This document shows positions 25,561-32,981 of a DNA stretch of 43,290 nucleotides, piece after piece (within the stretch, counting starts at the first letter, position 1; every line of letters begins with the position of its first letter). The stretch spans positions 1 through 43,290 of the forward strand of contig NZ_JABVEB010000043.1 in assembly GCF_014323665.1 (NCBI RefSeq), read 5' to 3'. The translations under genes and the position numbers were made by a program. The notes beneath the pieces were generated by a model. It was not told where the DNA came from, did not search any database, and saw only the letters and a list, made by a program, of their open reading frames with translations. This DNA is from Actinomadura sp. HBU206391 (GTDB lineage: Bacteria > Actinomycetota > Actinomycetes > Streptosporangiales > Streptosporangiaceae).

Positions 25561-26427
25561 CTACGGGAGTGCGGGCGGACCCTCCAGCAGACGCTCGGGA
25601 TGCATGCCGTCCACCATGCCGATGAACGGCGGATAGATGCCGTACCCGAGCATCCGCCGGATCTCCGGCGAGACGGCCCGCGCGACGTCCCGGGGAGTCG
25701 ACAGCGTGAACGCCTCCTGGGTGCGCAGCCACGGCTCGCAGTACTGCGCGGTCACCGCCAGCCGGGCCGAGCCCGAGTCGTTGGCGCCCCCGCCGTGCCA
25801 GAGCGTGCCGAGGAAGAGGACACAGGATCCGGCGGGCATGACACTCGGGCACCGAGGGTCGGCGTCGGTGGGAACCCGGCCGTCGCCCCACCGATGGCTG
25901 CCGGGGACCACCACCGTCGCGCCGTTGTCCTCGGTGAAGTGATCGATGGCCCAGATGGTCGCGGCCGACAGCGCCCGTCGGGGGCGCGGCACCGGGTAGA
26001 ACCCGTCATCGGGATGCAGGAGCTGGGCGTTCTCGCCGGGCAGGATGTTGATGACCTGGAGCTGGGAGAGCAGGTAGCCCGGCAGTAGCAGCCGGTCGAG
26101 CAGCGCGAGCACGCGCGGATGATCCACGAGCCGGTCGGTTACCCGCGTCTTGGTGAGCGTGCTGTAGAGACGCTGGGTGCGGTGCCCCTCGAAGCTGTTG
26201 CGCCCGGGCGGGCCGAGCAGTGCCAGTGCCTCGCCGCGGATCCGTTCGAGCTCGGCCGCTCCGAGCAGGTCCGGCAGGATGACATGACCGTCGCGGGTCA
26301 GGGTCCGCAGATCGGACTCCACGACCGCCGGGTCGACGCCGCGGTCGCCGGCGTCCGCGGCCCGATGGGTGCCGGCGAGGTCGGTCGCCAGATCCGCGAG
26401 CCCGCGCACCTCGGGGTTGTCGCTCAT
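25561..26427 (-). CDS. Phytanoyl-CoA dioxygenase (PhyH) family enzyme
   Basis: The 288-residue protein is a non-haem Fe(II)/2-oxoglutarate-type dioxygenase of the PhyH family, which hydroxylates or otherwise oxidises small molecules. The metal triad is visible as HPDD (His138, Asp140) and the distal His211 in GTLWHGGG. Arg222 (SGSARLAV) is the likely 2-oxoglutarate anchor. The start ATG 26427 has AGGAG six bases upstream. It converges on the DUF5825-like gene and diverges from the glycan operon's first gene by about 100 bp. It could modify the radical SAM product, a sugar, or something unrelated. PhyH proteins are frequent tailoring enzymes of natural-product clusters, but strand and promoter separation do not prove membership here. 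Confidence 0.85.
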   Translation of the reverse strand: MSDNPEVRGLADLATDLAGTHRAADAGDRGVDPAVVESDLRTLTRDGHVILPDLLGAAELERIRGEALALLGPPGRNSFEGHRTQRLYSTLTKTRVTDRLVDHPRVLALLDRLLLPGYLLSQLQVINILPGENAQLLHPDDGFYPVPRPRRALSAATIWAIDHFTEDNGATVVVPGSHRWGDGRVPTDADPRCPSVMPAGSCVLFLGTLWHGGGANDSGSARLAVTAQYCEPWLRTQEAFTLSTPRDVARAVSPEIRRMLGYGIYPPFIGMVDGMHPERLLEGPPALP

Positions 26428-26529
26428 GACACGCTCCTGTTCGCCGCAGATCATGAGTTGCGGTCGAGTCGACTGTCAAGAGCCGCCGCGCTTCCCCTTC
26501 GCGGATGCTGATCGAATAGGGTGCGCTCC

Positions 26530-27564
26530 GTGCGGGTCGTGGTGACGGGGGCCGGCGGGTTCATCGGCGGCCATGTGGCGGAGGCGATGGCCCTGGCCGG
26601 CCACGAGGTCCTCGCCGCCGACGCGCTCGGCCGGTCGGCGACGCCGGCCGCCGCACGCGCGAATCTGGCGGCGCTCGCAGATCACCCCGGGCTCACCCTG
26701 GTCGAGGCCGATCTGGCCGTCGACGACCTGACGAGGCTGGCCGAGGCTGACGTGGTCGTGCACCTCGCCGGCCGCCCGGGCGTGCGCACCTCCTTCGGCG
26801 CGGGGGCGGCCGAGGTCGAGCGGGACAACGTGACCGCGACCCGCAGGCTGCTTGCGGCCTGCGCGGAGCGGCCGCCCGGCCGGCGACCCCGCGTCGTGGT
26901 CGCATCGAGTTCTTCGGTGTACGGCTCGGCGGGCGACCGTCCCCACCGCGAGGACGACCCGCTGCGCCCCGCCAGCCCGTACGCGGTCAGCAAGGCGGCG
27001 GTGGAACGGCTGGCGGCCCAGGCGGCGCGCGGCGGGGTCCCCACGGTGGTGCTGCGCTACTTCTCCGTCTACGGGCCACGGCAGCGCCCGGACATGGCGT
27101 TCCACCGGTTCATCGACGCGGCCCTCGGCGGCCGTCCGCTGCCCGTGCTCGGGGACGGCGGGCAGTCACGGGCGTTCACCCACATCTCCGACATCGTCAC
27201 CGCCACGCTCGCCGCGGCCACCGCCGAGCTCGGCACCGCCGAGCCCGGCACCTCGGATCCGGCCACCTCGGATCCGGCCGCCGCCACGGTGATCAATGTC
27301 GGGCACGCGGAGCCGGTGCAGGTGCGCACGGCGATCGCGCTGCTCGCCGACCTGCTGGGGGTACGGCCGCACGTGCGCCACTACGAACGGGCGCCCGGTG
27401 ACGTGTCACGCACGTGGGCCGATACCGAACGCGCCGCGCGGCTGCTGGGGTGGCGGGCCCGGGTCGGGCCGGCCGAAGGGCTCGCCGACCAGATCGCCTG
27501 GCACCGCGGGCGCGAGACCTGGGCGACCGGTGCGCGTGAGGCGGCGAGGTGGGGAGCGCGGTGA
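26530..27564 (+). CDS. NAD-dependent epimerase/dehydratase (extended SDR, nucleotide-sugar type)
   Basis: The 344-residue Rossmann enzyme has the NAD motif TGAGGFIGG (from residue 6) and catalytic SSSSVYG (about 127-133) with Tyr151 and Lys155 in SPYAVSK. RYFSVYGPRQRPDMAF marks the nucleotide-sugar epimerases/dehydratases of the UDP-glucose 4-epimerase group. GTG 26530 is preferred over GTG 26521 because AGGG lies eight bases before it and RVVVTGAGG follows. A Ser/Asp/Pro/Ala-rich insertion (GTAEPGTSDPATSDPAAA) from a local duplication interrupts the C-terminal half. It opens an operon with four-base overlap to the next gene and likely supplies an activated sugar to the glycosyltransferases downstream. 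Confidence 0.88.
   Translation: MRVVVTGAGGFIGGHVAEAMALAGHEVLAADALGRSATPAAARANLAALADHPGLTLVEADLAVDDLTRLAEADVVVHLAGRPGVRTSFGAGAAEVERDNVTATRRLLAACAERPPGRRPRVVVASSSSVYGSAGDRPHREDDPLRPASPYAVSKAAVERLAAQAARGGVPTVVLRYFSVYGPRQRPDMAFHRFIDAALGGRPLPVLGDGGQSRAFTHISDIVTATLAAATAELGTAEPGTSDPATSDPAAATVINVGHAEPVQVRTAIALLADLLGVRPHVRHYERAPGDVSRTWADTERAARLLGWRARVGPAEGLADQIAWHRGRETWATGAREAARWGAR
27250..27279 (+). repeat. 15-bp tandem duplication inside the epimerase gene
   Basis: ACCTCGGATCCGGCC occurs twice in a row and encodes TSDPATSDPA. The reading frame is kept. It lies in a surface-loop position between the substrate-binding elements and so is probably tolerated. Confidence 0.8.
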
Positions 27565-28733
27565 CCGACGGAATGCTCGACCGGCATGAGGCGGCCTACG
27601 TGGCCTTCGACCGGTTCCCCGGCAGCAAGGGCGCGGCCGTGCACATCGGCCAGATGGCCGGTCAGCTGTTCGACCACTTCGGCGGTGGCCTCCTCGCCGT
27701 GCTCGGCGGCGGCGGGCTCCCGCGCTATCAGCGGGACGGCGGTATAGAGATCGCCCGGTTCGACGAGCCGATCCCCAATCTGATCGATCGGGCGGAGGCG
27801 TTCTCGGCGTGGGTCGCCGGCCATCTCACGCCGCATCTGGGCACGCTGCGGGTGTGCCACGTGCGCGATCCGTGGGGGGCGCTGCCGGTCGTCACCGCGC
27901 CCGGGCGGCGGCATCAGGTGGTGTACGAGGCCAACGGGCTGCCGTCGATCGAGATGACCCATACCTGGCCGTCGGCGGCGCCCGCCACCCTTGACAAGGT
28001 GCGTGAACTGGAACGTCTCTGCCTCGAGCGCTCCGACGTCGTGGTGGTCCCGTCGGCCGTCATCGCGGGTGCGGTGGCCGGGCTGGGCGTACCCGAGGAC
28101 AAGATCCGTCTGGTCCCCAACGGCGCCGACGTGCCCGAGCGCCCGCCGCCGCGTCCCGCCGCCGCGCCGGACCGCTACCTCGTCTACGTCGGCGCGCTGC
28201 AGCCCTGGCAGGGGATCGACGTGCTGCTCCGCGCGTTCGCCCGGCTCGCCGATCTCACCGACCTGAGGCTGGTGGTGTGCGCGTCGGTGCCGGAACGGCG
28301 CGCCCGGCCGCTACGGCGGCTGGCGGAGCGGCTCGGTGTCTCGGACCGGATCGACTGGCACCACACCCTGCCGCACGAGGAGGTCGCGGGCTGGCTGGCC
28401 GGCGCCGAGCTGTCGGTGGCCCCGCTCACCGGCTGCGCGCGCAATCTCGACCAGGGCTGCGCGCCGCTGAAGATTCTGGAGTCGATGGCGGTCGGCACGC
28501 CGGTGGTCGCCTCGGACCTACCGGCCGTGCGCGAGCTGATGGCCGACGGTGAGCACGGCAGGCTGGTCGCCGCCGACCGGCCGGCCGACCTCGCCCGGGC
28601 CATGCGAGTGCTGCTCGAGTATCCGGACGTCGCACGGGCGATGGGCGAGCGTGCCCGCAGGCGCGTCGGCGACACCCTGACCTGGAGCCGGTCGAGGGCC
28701 CGGCTGACCGAGGTCTACAAGTCGATCGCTTGA
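27561..28733 (+). CDS. GT4-type glycosyltransferase
   Basis: The 390-residue protein is a GT-B fold transferase of the GT4 (PF00534) type. The donor-binding domain shows VVVPSAVIAG, VPNGADVP, YLVYVGALQPWQGIDVLLRA and the nucleotide-sugar signature APLKILESMAVGTPVVASDL. The N-terminal acceptor domain begins AAYVAFDRFPGSKGAAVHIGQ. The GTG at 27561 overlaps the epimerase stop (GTGA) and has GGGGAG just upstream. No signal peptide or membrane segment is present, so it acts in the cytoplasm, probably on a lipid-linked or small acceptor. Donor sugar unknown, possibly the epimerase product. Confidence 0.88.
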   Translation: MTDGMLDRHEAAYVAFDRFPGSKGAAVHIGQMAGQLFDHFGGGLLAVLGGGGLPRYQRDGGIEIARFDEPIPNLIDRAEAFSAWVAGHLTPHLGTLRVCHVRDPWGALPVVTAPGRRHQVVYEANGLPSIEMTHTWPSAAPATLDKVRELERLCLERSDVVVVPSAVIAGAVAGLGVPEDKIRLVPNGADVPERPPPRPAAAPDRYLVYVGALQPWQGIDVLLRAFARLADLTDLRLVVCASVPERRARPLRRLAERLGVSDRIDWHHTLPHEEVAGWLAGAELSVAPLTGCARNLDQGCAPLKILESMAVGTPVVASDLPAVRELMADGEHGRLVAADRPADLARAMRVLLEYPDVARAMGERARRRVGDTLTWSRSRARLTEVYKSIA

Positions 28734-28776
28734 TTGGGTCTTGTAGGAATTATCCCGATTGGTAGTGTTCCGAATC

Positions 28777-29490
28777 ATGTTCTGGCGCAAGACTCGCGAG
28801 GCGATCGGCCGCTTCCATCCGCTGCACCAGAGCCTGATCTGGGAGCGCACGCTGTCGGCGGCCCTGCCGCCGGCCGAATGGGCGATGCTGCTCGCGAGCA
28901 TGTCCCAGCACGACGCCCTGGTGAAGCGCCGCAAGTGGCGGCTGCCCGACCGGATGGGGACCACGCTGGTCCCGCTGATCCGGGTGCTCTGCGAGGACGT
29001 CGCGCCGAACGGGGCACTCGCCCTGACGGCCGACCTGCGCGGCCCCGACGTGCCGGGAAAGGCCGGACCCACGCGGGACCTGCCGGTGCATCGGCCGATC
29101 CGGTCCGTCAAGGAGTGGTTCGTCCATGACACGTGGCTCCGGTTGCGCGCAGACCTGCGCGACGGCAGCGTGCTGGAGCTGACGGTCACCGACCGGATCC
29201 GGCACCGCAGGATCCACAAGGTGAACCCGCGCGGCAAGCACAAGAGAAAGACCAAGACCAAGGTCGTGCAGCGGATCAGCGCCACCCGCGTGCTGCCGAA
29301 GGGCAGAGCGATCCAGCGGCCGGCCGTTCCACCGCCGGGATGGATTCGCCTGCGGGTCCGCGACGACAAGCGGGCGGTGCTGCGCGCCACCGCGAAGGTC
29401 GGCCCGAACGCGATGGCGCCGGCCGAGCAGGTCCTGATGGTGGCCGCCGAGCTGTTCAGATGGACGCCCCCGAGGAGGACGGCAGCGTGA
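28777..29490 (+). CDS. Unknown protein within the glycan operon
   Basis: The 237-residue protein has no family I recognise. It begins MFWRKTREAIGRFHPLHQSL, has an aromatic/hydrophobic N-terminal third, a central WFVHDTWLRLRADLRDGSVL strand-rich part, and a strongly basic stretch (HRRIHKVNPRGKHKRKTKTK) at about 145-170. No membrane helix is evident. The 43 bases between the preceding gene and this start may hold a secondary promoter. It overlaps the next small gene by GTGA, which ties it to the operon. The basic stretch suggests contact with an anionic polymer or membrane surface. Function unknown. Confidence 0.65.
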   Translation: MFWRKTREAIGRFHPLHQSLIWERTLSAALPPAEWAMLLASMSQHDALVKRRKWRLPDRMGTTLVPLIRVLCEDVAPNGALALTADLRGPDVPGKAGPTRDLPVHRPIRSVKEWFVHDTWLRLRADLRDGSVLELTVTDRIRHRRIHKVNPRGKHKRKTKTKVVQRISATRVLPKGRAIQRPAVPPPGWIRLRVRDDKRAVLRATAKVGPNAMAPAEQVLMVAAELFRWTPPRRTAA

Positions 29491-29837
29491 ACCACTGCAC
29501 GGTCACCACCGGCTTCTTCGTGCTGGGCCACTGCGGCCGGCCGGCCGTCGCGGCGTGTCAGTGCGGCCGGCCGGTCTGTGCCGGGCATGTCGGGCCGAGC
29601 GGGATGTGCCCGGAGTGCACGGCCGCCCAGGCCTACGGCCACTCGGGTCCCGGTCCCTACGACCCGGCCTGGACGCACGGCTACCGCCGCTGGTTCTACC
29701 AGCGCAGCTCGCACGGTTACCAGGACACCACGTGGTACTCCACGTTCGACGGCTACGACCGCGGCGCCTTCGAGCCGGGCGCGGCGTACGCACCGGACTA
29801 CGGCCCCGATGAGGGCGGCGGGTTCGTGGACAGCTGA
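29487..29837 (+). CDS. Small Cys-rich, zinc-binding-type protein
   Basis: The 116-residue protein starts with eight possible metal ligands in 44 residues: Cys4, then CGRPAVAACQCGRPVCAGH (Cys16, Cys24, Cys26, Cys31, His34) and CPEC (Cys41, Cys44). This resembles a B-box-like zinc site. The rest is rich in Tyr, Gly, Trp and acidic residues (YRRWFYQRSSHGYQDTTWYS) and looks flexible. GGAGG precedes the GTG start. It overlaps both neighbours, by four bases upstream and one base downstream (TGATG), so it is co-translated with a glycosyltransferase. It may be an adaptor for that enzyme. Function unknown. Confidence 0.7.
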   Translation: MNHCTVTTGFFVLGHCGRPAVAACQCGRPVCAGHVGPSGMCPECTAAQAYGHSGPGPYDPAWTHGYRRWFYQRSSHGYQDTTWYSTFDGYDRGAFEPGAAYAPDYGPDEGGGFVDS

Positions 29838-30958
29838 TGCGGGTTCTGTGGCTCACGGAGCACTATCCGCCCAGCCGCGGCGGGATGGCCGAGTCGTGCG
29901 ATCGCATCGTCCGCGGGCTGCGCGCCGCGGGGGTGGTGATCGACGTCGCGCACCTCACCCGCAGAGCCCGGCCCTGGCAGGTGACCCGCGAACACGGCGG
30001 CCGGCTGCTGACCGTACCGCTGGAGGACAACCCGGAGCACGCGCTGCGCCGGCTCTGGACCACGCTCAGCGCGGAGCCCGCGCGAGATCGGGCCTACAGC
30101 CACGTGGTGGCGTTCGGCGGCACCTACGCGATGGCGGCCGCGCCCATCCTGTCGGCCTGGCTGGCGGCTCCGCTGGTGACGCTGCTGCGCGGCAACGACT
30201 TCGACACCGGTGTGTTCTCGCTGCGCCGGCGCGGCGCGCTGATGGACGCGCTGCGCGCCTCGGCCCGCGTGTGCGTGGTCGCCCGTTCGCACGCTCCGCT
30301 GGTGTCGGCACTGGTGCCGGACGCCCGGGTGAGCTGGGTGGCCAACGGCATCGACACCCGAGACTGGCGGATCCTGCCGTCCGAGCGGGAGAAGGCGCGG
30401 ATCTGGCGCGAGTCGCACGTGGAGCCGGGCCGCCGGACGCTGGGGCTGATCGGCCAGCTCAAGAACAAGAAGGGCGTGGGATTCCTGCTCGACGCGCTGC
30501 ACGCCTCGGGCCGGGCCGGCGAGTTCCATCTCGTGCTGGTCGGCGAGCTCGAGGAGGTCGTCGCCGAGCGGCTCGACGCCGGCCAGGTCGCCTGTTCCCG
30601 GCTGCCGTTCCTCGACCGCTACGAACTGCTCGCCGTCTACGCGGCTTGTGATCTGGTCGCGCTGCCGTCGTTCTACGACGGGCTCCCCAACGTCGCGCTC
30701 GAGGCCGCGGCACTGGACGTACCTCTGCTGGCCTCCGACGCCGGAGGCCTCGCCGACCTGGTCGACGACGAGATCGGGTTCACCTTCCGGGCGGGTGATC
30801 CGCATGCCTGCCGGGCGGCCGTCGACCGGGCGGCCGACGCCGCCGTCGAGCCGCTGGCCAAGCTCGGCGCGGCCGCAGGCGAACGGGTCCGGCGGGACTT
30901 CACCCCGGCGAGGGAGACCGCCGAATATCTGGCCGTACTGCGCGACCTCGCCGAATGA
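29837..30958 (+). CDS. GT4-type glycosyltransferase (second)
   Basis: The 373-residue GT-B enzyme opens MRVLWLTEHYPPSRGGMAES, typical of GT4 acceptor domains. Its donor domain has VARSHAPLV, WVANGIDTRDW, LIGQLKNKKGVGFLLDAL and FYDGLPNVALEAAALDVPLL, with the conserved Glu of the E-x7-E-like region. The start codon overlaps the previous stop by one base. Its sequence differs enough from the other GT4 of the operon to suggest a separate linkage or donor. It overlaps the next gene by ATGA. Confidence 0.88.
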   Translation: MRVLWLTEHYPPSRGGMAESCDRIVRGLRAAGVVIDVAHLTRRARPWQVTREHGGRLLTVPLEDNPEHALRRLWTTLSAEPARDRAYSHVVAFGGTYAMAAAPILSAWLAAPLVTLLRGNDFDTGVFSLRRRGALMDALRASARVCVVARSHAPLVSALVPDARVSWVANGIDTRDWRILPSEREKARIWRESHVEPGRRTLGLIGQLKNKKGVGFLLDALHASGRAGEFHLVLVGELEEVVAERLDAGQVACSRLPFLDRYELLAVYAACDLVALPSFYDGLPNVALEAAALDVPLLASDAGGLADLVDDEIGFTFRAGDPHACRAAVDRAADAAVEPLAKLGAAAGERVRRDFTPARETAEYLAVLRDLAE

Positions 30959-31782
30959 TCGTCTGTTACGCGCAGGGCGGTGGGCTGGGTCATCTCACCC
31001 GGATCCGGGCCTTCCTGCACACGACGCGCCGCCGGGAGCGGGTGACGATCCTGACCGGTTCGCCGTTCGCCGCCGACGCGCGCGTGGTGGGCGGGCATGA
31101 GGTGCTGTCCGCGCCGGCCGGGATGGACCGGGACGGTCTCAGCCGCTGGATCGGCGCGGCTCTGGCCGATCTCGCGCCTCGTGAGCTGCTGGTCGACGCC
31201 TTCCCAGCGGGGCTGTCCGGAGAGCTCCACTCCGGGGTCGCGCCGGCCGGAACGCGCATGGTGCATCTCGCCCGCCTGTTGCGCTGGGACGCCTACCGGA
31301 GGCTGCTGCCGGCCGCGCCGCCCCGGTTCGACCAGACCTGGACCGTGGAGCCCCTGACCCGGGCGCACCACGCCTACCTCGGCTCGGTGTCTTCGGCTCT
31401 CGCGCCCTTGGAGCTGGCCGAGCCCCCGGCCGATGCGGTGCCGCCCTCCCCGGGCGGCTGGTTGATCGTCCATACGGGTCCCGCGGCCGAGGTGCTCGAT
31501 CTGGTGGAGTACGCGCGGGAGAGCGCCGCGGCCGAGAACGCGCGGCCCCGGTTCACCCTCGTCTCACCGCAGCGGCCCGCCGGGCTGCCCGCCGAGGTGG
31601 CGCACCTGGACGTCTACCCGGCGTGGCCGCTGTTCCCCGAGTCGGAGCGGATCATCACGGCGGCGGGATGCAACGCGGTGCGGCAGCTCGCGCCGTGGCG
31701 GTCACGGCACCGGATGGTCCCGTTCCCGCGCCGCTTCGACGACCAGTTCGCGCGCGCGGCCCGGCACCGCCGCCTTCGTTGA
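30955..31782 (+). CDS. GT28/UDP-glycosyltransferase-like protein
   Basis: The 275-residue protein begins MIVCYAQGGGLGHLTRIRAF, the glycine-rich N-terminal motif of MurG/MGT-type GT-B transferases. It later has GGWLIVHTGPAAEVLDLV and the donor-site-like ITAAGCNAVRQLAPW, followed by PFPRRFDDQFARAAR. It is shorter than typical GT28 enzymes (350-400), mainly in the linker, yet both half-domains are represented. It is the last gene of the operon; a strong terminator begins two bases after its stop. Either an active compact transferase or a non-catalytic partner of the GT4 enzymes is possible. Confidence 0.75.
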   Translation: MIVCYAQGGGLGHLTRIRAFLHTTRRRERVTILTGSPFAADARVVGGHEVLSAPAGMDRDGLSRWIGAALADLAPRELLVDAFPAGLSGELHSGVAPAGTRMVHLARLLRWDAYRRLLPAAPPRFDQTWTVEPLTRAHHAYLGSVSSALAPLELAEPPADAVPPSPGGWLIVHTGPAAEVLDLVEYARESAAAENARPRFTLVSPQRPAGLPAEVAHLDVYPAWPLFPESERIITAAGCNAVRQLAPWRSRHRMVPFPRRFDDQFARAARHRRLR

Positions 31783-31783
31783 C

Positions 31784-31833
31784 TTGCGGCGTGTCGTTGG
31801 TGCTGCGCACAGCGGTCCAACGACACGCCGCAA
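31784..31833 (+). terminator. Strong terminator closing the glycan operon
   Basis: A perfect 17-bp inverted repeat, TTGCGGCGTGTCGTTGG and CCAACGACACGCCGCAA, surrounds a 16-base loop that itself can form a GCTG/CAGC mini-stem. It begins directly after the last stop codon of the operon. There is no T-run. Confidence 0.85.
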
Positions 31834-31944
31834 CTCAACGGGACGGCGCACCGTGATATCGGCCACTGACCGGAACACGCGATTCGGCTCCTATCGTTGT
31901 TGGCATGTCCAGGAGATCCATGATCGAGCCGGAAGGAGAGCCGA

Positions 31945-32274
31945 GTGAAGATCCCCAAGCCCGTCAACGCGGCCTGGGACTGGGTCGAGGAGCACTTTCG
32001 TCTGATCGCCCTCGTCGTGACCCTGATGATCGCCGCTTCGACGGTGCTCTGGATACCGCTGCTCGCGGCGTTCGTCGTGGGCGCCACCGTCGGTGGCCTG
32101 CTGGTCCAGTTGCGGACGGCCGGCCGGCTGACCCGGTTGCGGGCCGAGGCGGATGAGCTGCTGCGGGAGAACGGCTCGCTGCGCCATCAGAAGACCGTGC
32201 TCGCCAGCGGAGTGCTCTCCTCGCAGACCATGCTCACCCAGCGGCTCCCGACGATCCCGGAAGACCCTGAATGA
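31945..32274 (+). CDS. Small membrane protein with coiled-coil tail
   Basis: The 109-residue protein has two hydrophobic segments (about 19-36 and 38-54, IALVVTLMIAASTVLWIP and LLAAFVVGATVGGLLVQL) followed by a heptad-rich, probably coiled-coil tail (RLTRLRAEADELLRENGSLR). The layout recalls LapA-type/DUF1049 envelope proteins. The GTG start has GGAAGGAG upstream. It is not clearly linked to either neighbour. Function unknown. Confidence 0.75.
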   Translation: MKIPKPVNAAWDWVEEHFRLIALVVTLMIAASTVLWIPLLAAFVVGATVGGLLVQLRTAGRLTRLRAEADELLRENGSLRHQKTVLASGVLSSQTMLTQRLPTIPEDPE

Positions 32275-32357
32275 TCCCGGAGGACACCGGCGAGCCGTGA
32301 GGGCGGCGGGCTCGCCCGCACGTCGGTATGTTCGCACCAGGGAATGAGGGGGTCGCG

Positions 32358-32729
32358 GTGACGATGAGCGAGCGGGAGTTCACGATCGAGGAGGCCGGCG
32401 CCCTCATGCCCGACGTTCGGGCGAAGGCCGCCGAGATCGTACGGCTCCGTGCCGACCTGGCCGAACTCACCCTCGACCTGCACACCGTGGGCTCGTCGCC
32501 GATGGGCGGCGTGCCCGAGGCGAAGGCCTACGAGGCACGGCTGCAGGAACACGTGACCTGGTTCACCGACCAGGGCATCGAGATCAAGGGGCTGGCCCCC
32601 TTCCTGGTCGACTTCCCCGCCCGGCGCGGCGGCCGGTCCGTCCGGCTCTGCTGGATCGAGGGCGAGCACGACCTGGCGTGGTATCACCTCACCGAACTCG
32701 GCTTCGCCGGTCGCCGGCCGCTGGACTGA
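32358..32729 (+). CDS. DUF2203 family protein
   Basis: The 123-residue cytoplasmic protein begins with the family's REFTIEEAGALMPDVR opening and ends with the diagnostic LCWIEGEHDLAWYHLTELGFAGRR (C-W-x2-G-E-x4-x-W-H) block. The middle is helical and charged (AEIVRLRADLAELTLDLH). GTG 32358 has GAGGGGG five bases upstream; ATG 32364 is a close alternative. DUF2203 has no established function and its gene context varies. Confidence 0.85.
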   Translation: MTMSEREFTIEEAGALMPDVRAKAAEIVRLRADLAELTLDLHTVGSSPMGGVPEAKAYEARLQEHVTWFTDQGIEIKGLAPFLVDFPARRGGRSVRLCWIEGEHDLAWYHLTELGFAGRRPLD

Positions 32730-32981
32730 CCGTTCCCCGCGCCGGCCGGTCGGCGGGCGGAGTCGGCGCGAAACGCGTCCATTCTTTCCGGCCATTGTGT
32801 TGAAAAGAAAGACCCGCCGATTCAATGGCCGATACCTGCCATCATTGATTTCTCGCCCGTTCGCCGTGGACATCCGTCATCCACAGATCGCACAATAGCG
32901 GCGAGGTCGGCGTTCCCCGCATTCCGGTCGGCCGTATTCCATTGCGAATTCCATCATCTCGAGAGGCCGGGCGGGAACGTC

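Noticed and set aside
26449..26541. Plus-strand 30-residue frame with four Cys (MSCGRVDCQEPP...) before the epimerase gene, considered as a RiPP precursor
   Set aside because: No ribosome site, overlaps the epimerase start in another frame, and lies beyond the PhyH gene rather than beside the radical SAM enzyme.
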